Assembly: GCF_036621135.1 (NCBI RefSeq)
Contig: NZ_JAZIBG010000028.1
Coordinates: forward strand, 620,001-684,000
DNA from: Aquincola agrisoli
GTDB taxonomy: Bacteria > Pseudomonadota > Gammaproteobacteria > Burkholderiales > Burkholderiaceae_C
DNA length: 64,000 nucleotides
Direction of reading: 5' to 3'
In this document: positions 57,944 to 64,000 of the stretch, piece by piece
How the letters are laid out: the number at the start of each line of letters is the position of its first letter
How positions within the stretch are numbered: the stretch's first letter is position 1
Notes under the pieces: generated by a model
Databases searched by the model: none
What the model was told of the DNA's origin: nothing
What the model saw: the letters and a program-made list of their open reading frames with translations, nothing else
Translations under genes and position numbers: made by a program

Positions 57944-58621
57944 ATGAGCACCCACGCGCCCACCGACCCGCTGGCCCAAGAATTCGTCGCGTTCTCGGTG
58001 GAGGCCGGTGTGCTGCGCTTCGGCGAGTTCAAGACCAAGGCGGGGCGGATGTCGCCCTATTTCTTCAACGCCGGCTTGTTCGATGACGGCGCCAAGCTGG
58101 GCCGCCTCGCGGAATTCTATGCACGGCGGCTGCTCGCCTCGGGCCTGCAGTTCGACATGCTGTTCGGCCCGGCCTACAAGGGCATCACCCTGGCGGCCGC
58201 GGTCAGCATCGAACTCGCGAGGCTGGGGCACAACAAGCCGTTCGCCTACAACCGCAAGGAAGCCAAGGACCACGGCGAAGGCGGCACGCTGGTCGGCGCG
58301 CCGGTGCAGGGGCGGGTGCTCATCATCGACGACGTGATTTCCGCCGGAACTTCGGTGCGGGAATCCATCTCGATGATCGAGGCGGCCGGCGGCAGGCCGG
58401 TGGGCGTGGCCATCGCCCTCGACCGCCAGGAAAAGGCCACCGAGAACGGGACGGACGTCGCCTGGTCCGCCGTCCAGGACGTCACCAAGCGTTTCAACTT
58501 GAGCGTGGTGTCGATTGCGACCTTGAACGATCTCCTCGACTATCTGGCGACCACCAGCGACAGCTCGCTCGCCGCGCATGGCGACAACGTCGCCCGCTAC
58601 CGGGCGCGCTACGGAATCTGA
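57944..58621 (+). CDS. pyrE: Orotate phosphoribosyltransferase
   Basis: Makes OMP from orotate and PRPP; 225 aa. AGDFVAFSVEAGVLRFGEFKTKAGRMSPYFFN is reflected here as EFVAFSVEAGVLRFGEFKTK and SPYFFNAG, the conserved substrate end. GPAYKGITLAAAVSIEL, KEAKDHGEGG (flexible catalytic loop) and the PRPP motif VLIIDDVISAGTSVRES are all present. Divergent from xth. Its TGA stop directly abuts the ATG of the next gene, so the pair forms one operon. Confidence 0.97.
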   Translation: MSTHAPTDPLAQEFVAFSVEAGVLRFGEFKTKAGRMSPYFFNAGLFDDGAKLGRLAEFYARRLLASGLQFDMLFGPAYKGITLAAAVSIELARLGHNKPFAYNRKEAKDHGEGGTLVGAPVQGRVLIIDDVISAGTSVRESISMIEAAGGRPVGVAIALDRQEKATENGTDVAWSAVQDVTKRFNLSVVSIATLNDLLDYLATTSDSSLAAHGDNVARYRARYGI

Positions 58622-59341
58622 ATGCAACGTTCGACAGACTGCCGCCCTGCACGATGGCTCACGACAGCACTCGTCGCCGGGATGGCCTCGGCCGCCGCGG
58701 CCCAGCCGCAGGGCCAGGCCTCGTCGAGCGCGGGCATCTACACCTGCGTCACCGCCGACGGGCGCCGGCTGTCCTCGGACCGGCCGATCCCGGCATGCAA
58801 TGCGCAGGAGCAGCGTGTTCTCAACAGTGACGGATCGCTGCAGCGCATCCATCCCCCGTCCCTGACGGCCGAGGAGCGGGCCGCCCGGGAGGCGGCCGAC
58901 CGCCGCGCGCAGGCCGAGCGCACCGCGCAGCTCGATGCCATCCGCCGCGACCGCAACCTGATGAGCCGTTTCCCGAACGAGGCCGCCCATCGCAAGGCCC
59001 GCGAAGCTTCCCTGGACACGGTGCGGGTGGCCATCCGCAACACCGAACTCCGGCTGGAGCGGCTGGCGGCCGAGCGCAAGCCGCTCGACACGGAGGCGGA
59101 GTTCTACCGGGGCCGCACGCTGCCGCCGCGGCTGCGCCAGCAGATCGATGCCAACGAGGCCGCCGCGGAGGCCCAGCGCGCCGCGGCGCAGACGCAGTCC
59201 GCCGAGCTGAGCCGCATCAACCGGCTGTACGACATCGAGCTGGAGCGGCTGCGGCGCCTGTGGGCGGGCGCACCCGCGGGATCGCTGGGCTCCGTGCAGG
59301 CGCTGCCTGCGAGCGACACGCGCACGGGCGTCAAGCCCTGA
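58622..59341 (+). CDS. Periplasmic DUF4124-domain protein with coiled coil
   Basis: Exported protein of 239 aa. A signal peptide ends near AAAAQPQ (residue 28). A DUF4124-like segment follows, IYTCVTADGRRLSSDRPIPAC (Cys-to-Cys). The remainder (about 80-230) is a long charged coiled coil with many Ala, Arg and Glu (LTAEERAAREAADRRAQAERT onwards). Function is unknown; proteins with this arrangement are common single genes in Burkholderiales. ATG follows the pyrE stop with no gap, so translation is coupled to pyrE. Confidence 0.85.
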   Translation: MQRSTDCRPARWLTTALVAGMASAAAAQPQGQASSSAGIYTCVTADGRRLSSDRPIPACNAQEQRVLNSDGSLQRIHPPSLTAEERAAREAADRRAQAERTAQLDAIRRDRNLMSRFPNEAAHRKAREASLDTVRVAIRNTELRLERLAAERKPLDTEAEFYRGRTLPPRLRQQIDANEAAAEAQRAAAQTQSAELSRINRLYDIELERLRRLWAGAPAGSLGSVQALPASDTRTGVKP

Positions 59342-59365
59342 CGCACGCCGCCCCGGGGCGGCCCG

Positions 59366-60811
<1,446 letters not shown>

Positions 60812-60832
60812 GGGCGTTCCCCGGTGTTCGTC

Positions 60833-62344
60833 TCAGAAGCCCGCCGGGGCGCGGGTGTGCCAGTCGGTGGCCTGCTGGAAGGCATGCGCCGCATGCAGCA
60901 GCGTGCCTTCGGCGAAATAGTTGCCGATGAGCTGCAGCCCGACCGGCATGCCGCCCTCGCCGAAGCCCGCCGGCACGCTCATGCCGGGCAGGCCGGCCAG
61001 GCTCGCGGGCAGCGTGAAGATGTCGGCCAGGTACGCCTTGACCGGATCGTCGCCCTGCTCGCCGAGCCGCCAGGCCACGCTGGGGGCGACAGGACCGGCA
61101 ATGACGTCGCACTGCCGGAAGCAGGCCTGGAAGTCGTCGGCGATCATGCGGCGCAGCTTCTGCGCCTGCAGGTAGTAGGCGTCGTAGTAGCCGTGGCTGA
61201 GCACGTAGGTGCCGATCATGATCCGGCGCTGGACCTCGGTGCCGAAGCCTTCGGCCCGCGTCTTCTTGTACATGTCGAGCAGGTCGGTGTACTGCTGGGC
61301 CCGGTGGCCGAACTTGACGCCGTCGAAGCGGCTCAGGTTCGAGCTGGCCTCGGCCGGCGCGATGATGTAGTACACGGGGATCGACAGCTCGGTGCGCGGC
61401 AGGCTCACGTCGACGAGCGTGGCGCCCAGCTGCTCCAGCCCGGCCAGCGCGGCGCGCACCGCGCCATCCACGTCGGCCGCGAGCGCCGCGGGGAAGAACT
61501 CCCGCGGCAGCCCGATGCGCAGGCCCTGCAGCGGACGGCCGGCCGTCGCCCCTTCGCGGCCCTGGCGCATCTGCGCATGGAAGTCCTGCGGCGGACGCTC
61601 CGCACTGGTGGCGTCCCGCGGGTCGAAGCCGCTCATCGCGGACAGCAGCAGCGCGCAGTCCTCGGCGCTGCGCGCCAGCGGACCGGCCTGGTCGAGGCTG
61701 GAGGCGAACGCGATCATCCCGTAGCGCGAGCACACGCCGTAGGTGGGCTTGATCCCGGTCACGCCCGAGAAGCTGGCGGGCTGGCGGATCGAGCCGCCGG
61801 TGTCGGTGCCGGTGGCCGCGGGCAGCAGGCGCGCCGCCACGGCCGCGGCCGAGCCGCCCGAGGAGCCGCCCGGCACGCGCTGGGTGTCCCACGGGTTGCG
61901 CACCACGCCGTACGCGGAGTTCTCGTTGGCCGACCCCATCGCGAACTCGTCGCAGTTGAGCTTGCCGAGGCTGACCATGCCCGCGCCCGCCACGCCGTCG
62001 GCACCGCCGCAGAGGCGGGCGACGACGGTGGCATCGAACGGGCTGCGGTAGCCGGCGAGCATCTTCGAGCCGGCGGTGGTCGGCGCGTCGGCGGTGACGA
62101 AGACGTCCTTGTGCGCGATCGGCACGCCGGTCAGCACCTGTGCATCGCCGCGGGCGCGCCGCTCGTCGGCGCCGCGGGCCTGGGCCAGCGCGCGCTCGGC
62201 ATCGACATGCAGGAAGCTGCCGAGCGACGCGTGCGCCGCGACGCGGCCGAGCAGGTGCGTGGTCAGCTCGACGCTCGAGACCTCGCCAGCGGCGAGCGAG
62301 CGTGCCAGCGCCGCGACGCCTTGTTCATGCAGCGCGCCGCTCAT
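60833..62344 (-). CDS. gatA: Aspartyl/glutamyl-tRNA amidotransferase subunit A
   Basis: Glutaminase/amidase subunit of 503 aa. The Ser-cisSer-Lys amidase site is visible: PIAHKDVF (Lys), GGSSGGSAAAVAA (Ser pair) and GTDTGGSIRQPASF (nucleophile Ser). GIKPTYGVCSRYGMIAFASSLDQAGP and MPVGLQLIGNYFAE are normal. The start ATG 62344 overlaps gatC by four bases. A much longer open frame upstream to 63265 runs through gatC and mreB in the wrong frame and is not coding. Confidence 0.97.
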   Translation of the reverse strand: MSGALHEQGVAALARSLAAGEVSSVELTTHLLGRVAAHASLGSFLHVDAERALAQARGADERRARGDAQVLTGVPIAHKDVFVTADAPTTAGSKMLAGYRSPFDATVVARLCGGADGVAGAGMVSLGKLNCDEFAMGSANENSAYGVVRNPWDTQRVPGGSSGGSAAAVAARLLPAATGTDTGGSIRQPASFSGVTGIKPTYGVCSRYGMIAFASSLDQAGPLARSAEDCALLLSAMSGFDPRDATSAERPPQDFHAQMRQGREGATAGRPLQGLRIGLPREFFPAALAADVDGAVRAALAGLEQLGATLVDVSLPRTELSIPVYYIIAPAEASSNLSRFDGVKFGHRAQQYTDLLDMYKKTRAEGFGTEVQRRIMIGTYVLSHGYYDAYYLQAQKLRRMIADDFQACFRQCDVIAGPVAPSVAWRLGEQGDDPVKAYLADIFTLPASLAGLPGMSVPAGFGEGGMPVGLQLIGNYFAEGTLLHAAHAFQQATDWHTRAPAGF

Positions 62345-62640
62345 TCGATCACCTTGGGCACGAGGAACAGGCCGTCCTGGACGGCGGGCGCGCTGCGCTG
62401 GTTGGCGTCGCGGTCGCCGGTTTCGGAGACCACATCGTCGCGCAGCCGCAGCCGCACCGCCTGGATCGCGGACAAGGGCGTGTACAGCGGCTCGACGCCG
62501 CTGGTGTCGACGGCGCTCATGCGCTCGACGATGCCGAAGAAGCCGTTGAGCTGCGTGAGCAGCTCGGCCTCCGCGGCGGGTTTCAGTTCCAGGCGCGCCA
62601 GGTGCGCGATGCGGCTCACGTCCTCGGGAGTCAGGGCCAT
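62341..62640 (-). CDS. gatC: Aspartyl/glutamyl-tRNA amidotransferase subunit C
   Basis: Small subunit of 99 aa that stabilises GatA; begins MALTPEDVSRIAHLARLELK. The conserved LNGFFGIVERMSAVDTSGVEPLYTP and LRDDVVSETGDRDANQRSAPAVQDGLFLVPKVIE are normal. The start ATG 62640 is set by the family's N-terminus; the frame extends to 62706 without support. First gene of the gat operon, facing mreB across a 325-base gap. Confidence 0.97.
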   Translation of the reverse strand: MALTPEDVSRIAHLARLELKPAAEAELLTQLNGFFGIVERMSAVDTSGVEPLYTPLSAIQAVRLRLRDDVVSETGDRDANQRSAPAVQDGLFLVPKVIE

Positions 62641-62965
62641 CGGTCGGGACCAGTAGGAGTTGCGCCGGGCGGCACCGCGCACTGCAGAAACGCAGCGCAT
62701 AACCACCGGACGGCGAGAGTTGATGGGGTATTATCCCCCGTTCCCCGCAAGCCCTCGGCATGCCACACATCGCCTCCAGCGACGTCTGCAGCGCCCTGGG
62801 TTCAGGGCGACAGATACAGGTGCCGCTCGGCCCTTGAGGCCGGGTGCCACGCCCTTCGAACGAACAACCCTCCACATTCGATGCGCAAGCCGCTGCAGCG
62901 ATGCGTCCCGGGCCCGGCGGCTCCGGTCGATGCCTGCCGCCCCTGAGCGCAGCCCTTCCTACGCC
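62641..62965. promoter_or_regulatory. gatC/mreB divergent intergenic region
   Basis: 325 bases between divergent genes. The only clear signal is TATTAT at 62729-62734 (reading GATAAT on the minus strand at 62730-62735) inside the near-palindrome GGGGTATTATCCCC. It could be the -10 box of either gene. No good -35 is visible. The rest shows nothing recognisable. Confidence 0.4.
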
Positions 62966-64000
62966 ATGTTCGAATCGTTCCGACGTTACTTCTCCACCGA
63001 CCTCGCCATCGACCTTGGCACCGCCAACACGCTGATCTACGTCCGCGGCAAGGGAATCGTGCTCGACGAACCCTCCGTCGTCGCCATCCGACACGAAGGC
63101 GGCCCCCACGGCAAGAAGACCATCCAGGCCGTCGGCGCGGAAGCCAAGGCCATGCTGGGCAAGGTGCCCGGCAACATCGAGGCGATCCGCCCGATGAAGG
63201 ACGGCGTCATCGCCGACTTCACCGTCACCGAGCAGATGCTCAAGCAGTTCATCAAGATGGTGCATCCGCGCTCGGTGCTCAAGCCGAGCCCGCGAATCAT
63301 CATCTGCGTGCCCTGCGGCTCGACGCAGGTGGAACGGCGCGCGATCCGCGAATCGGCGCTCGGCGCCGGCGCGAGCGAGGTCTACCTGATCGAGGAGCCG
63401 ATGGCCGCCGCGATCGGCGCCGGCCTGCCGGTGAGCGAAGCCTCGGGCTCGATGGTCGTCGACATCGGCGGCGGCACGACGGAAGTCGGCGTCGTCTCCC
63501 TCGGCGGCATGGTCTACAAAGGCAGCGTGCGCGTCGGCGGCGACAAGTTCGACGAAGCCATCATCAACTACATCCGCCGCAACTACGGCATGCTGATCGG
63601 CGAGCCGACGGCCGAGGCGATCAAGAAGAACATCGGCAGCGCCTTCCCCGGCTCCGAGGTCAAGGAGATCGAGGTCAAGGGCCGCAACCTCAGCGAGGGC
63701 GTGCCGCGCAGCTTCACGATCAGCAGCAATGAGATCCTGGAAGCGCTGACCGACCCGCTGAACAACATCGTCTCCAGCGTCAAGAACGCGCTGGAGCAGA
63801 CGCCGCCCGAGCTCGGCGCCGACATCGCCGAACGCGGCATGATGCTGACCGGCGGCGGCGCGCTGCTGCGCGACCTGGACCGCCTGCTCGCCGAGGAGAC
63901 CGGCCTGCCGGTGCTCGTCGCCGAAGATCCGCTGACCTGCGTCGTGCGAGGCTGCGGCATGGCGCTGGAGCGCATGGAGCGCCTGGGCAGCATCTTCACC
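62966..64000 (+). CDS. mreB: Rod-shape-determining actin-like protein MreB (partial at the 3' end)
   Basis: Cytoskeletal ATPase that directs lateral wall growth. The 345 codons present cover almost the whole protein; only about two residues before the stop are beyond the window. It begins MFESFRRYFSTDLAIDLGTANTLIY (phosphate 1 loop DLGTANT), with IEEPMAAAIGAGLPV, VVDIGGGTTEVGVVSLGGMV (phosphate 2) and MMLTGGGALLRDLDRLLAEE (adenosine loop). It ends LERLGSIFT at base 64000. mreC, mreD and mrdA would be expected downstream, outside the window. Confidence 0.97.
   Translation, partial: MFESFRRYFSTDLAIDLGTANTLIYVRGKGIVLDEPSVVAIRHEGGPHGKKTIQAVGAEAKAMLGKVPGNIEAIRPMKDGVIADFTVTEQMLKQFIKMVHPRSVLKPSPRIIICVPCGSTQVERRAIRESALGAGASEVYLIEEPMAAAIGAGLPVSEASGSMVVDIGGGTTEVGVVSLGGMVYKGSVRVGGDKFDEAIINYIRRNYGMLIGEPTAEAIKKNIGSAFPGSEVKEIEVKGRNLSEGVPRSFTISSNEILEALTDPLNNIVSSVKNALEQTPPELGADIAERGMMLTGGGALLRDLDRLLAEETGLPVLVAEDPLTCVVRGCGMALERMERLGSIFT

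Overview
The window is about 64 kb of very GC-rich, densely coded bacterial DNA with the gene content of a beta-proteobacterium of the order Burkholderiales. Evidence for this: Bug/TctC-type and family-5 solute-binding proteins, two Burkholderiales-type general porins, a PhaB-like reductase, a PEP-CTERM protein with a PrsT-like TPR lipoprotein, an FMN-only glutamate-synthase-like protein, and gatCAB facing mreB. A member of the Rubrivivax-Leptothrix-Ideonella-type lineages or of Comamonadaceae would fit, but this is an inference from content and style, not from a marker gene. No rRNA, tRNA, CRISPR array, insertion sequence or prophage was seen.

Layout. 1-3002 (minus): a tripartite ABC-2 drug or solvent exporter (adaptor, ATPase, permease, the last cut by the window edge). 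3052-3984: a DHH phosphoesterase. 4073-9508 (minus): a PEP-CTERM surface protein with a sigma-54-like promoter, a VAO-type flavin oxidase and the PrsT-like TPR lipoprotein. 9673-12717: copper homeostasis (copZ facing copA-cueR, with two MerR-type promoters). 12830-15158: glutamate-synthase-like FMN protein and a convergent GST. 15258-20627 (minus): a pyrimidine-base catabolism cluster (URC1-like, URC4-like, SDR, upp, codA). 20730-22809: a diguanylate cyclase coupled to a periplasmic binding protein. 22822-26204: a BMP-family binding protein, purB and pyrF. 26278-29547: a large hybrid histidine kinase. 29696-31827: porin and Bug receptor. 32248-35932 (minus): an oligopeptide-type ABC transporter core. 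36149-38342 (minus): porin and LysR regulator. 38484-44037: three tandem paralogous family-5 binding proteins that probably feed the transporter core. 44065-45433: ECF sigma factor and probable anti-sigma factor. 45463-48049: AmpG-like permease and M48 protease. 48057-57014 (minus): a six-gene signalling and outer-membrane block (LuxR-type regulator, Crp/Fnr regulator, CHASE2 adenylate cyclase, FecR-TPR-beta-barrel giant protein, a 109-aa unknown, DyP peroxidase). 57139-62640: xth, pyrE, a DUF4124 protein and gatCAB. 62966-64000: mreB, running off the end.

The two regions most worth attention are the URC-type uracil-catabolism cluster, which contains a reductase lacking the canonical catalytic lysine and a CodA whose residue equivalent to E. 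coli D314 is cysteine, and the Crp/CHASE2-cyclase/FecR-TPR-barrel/DyP block, which looks like an uncharacterised envelope-signalling system. Several genes also share a TAGAAT-type -10 box placed exactly six bases before ATG, which predicts leaderless transcripts.
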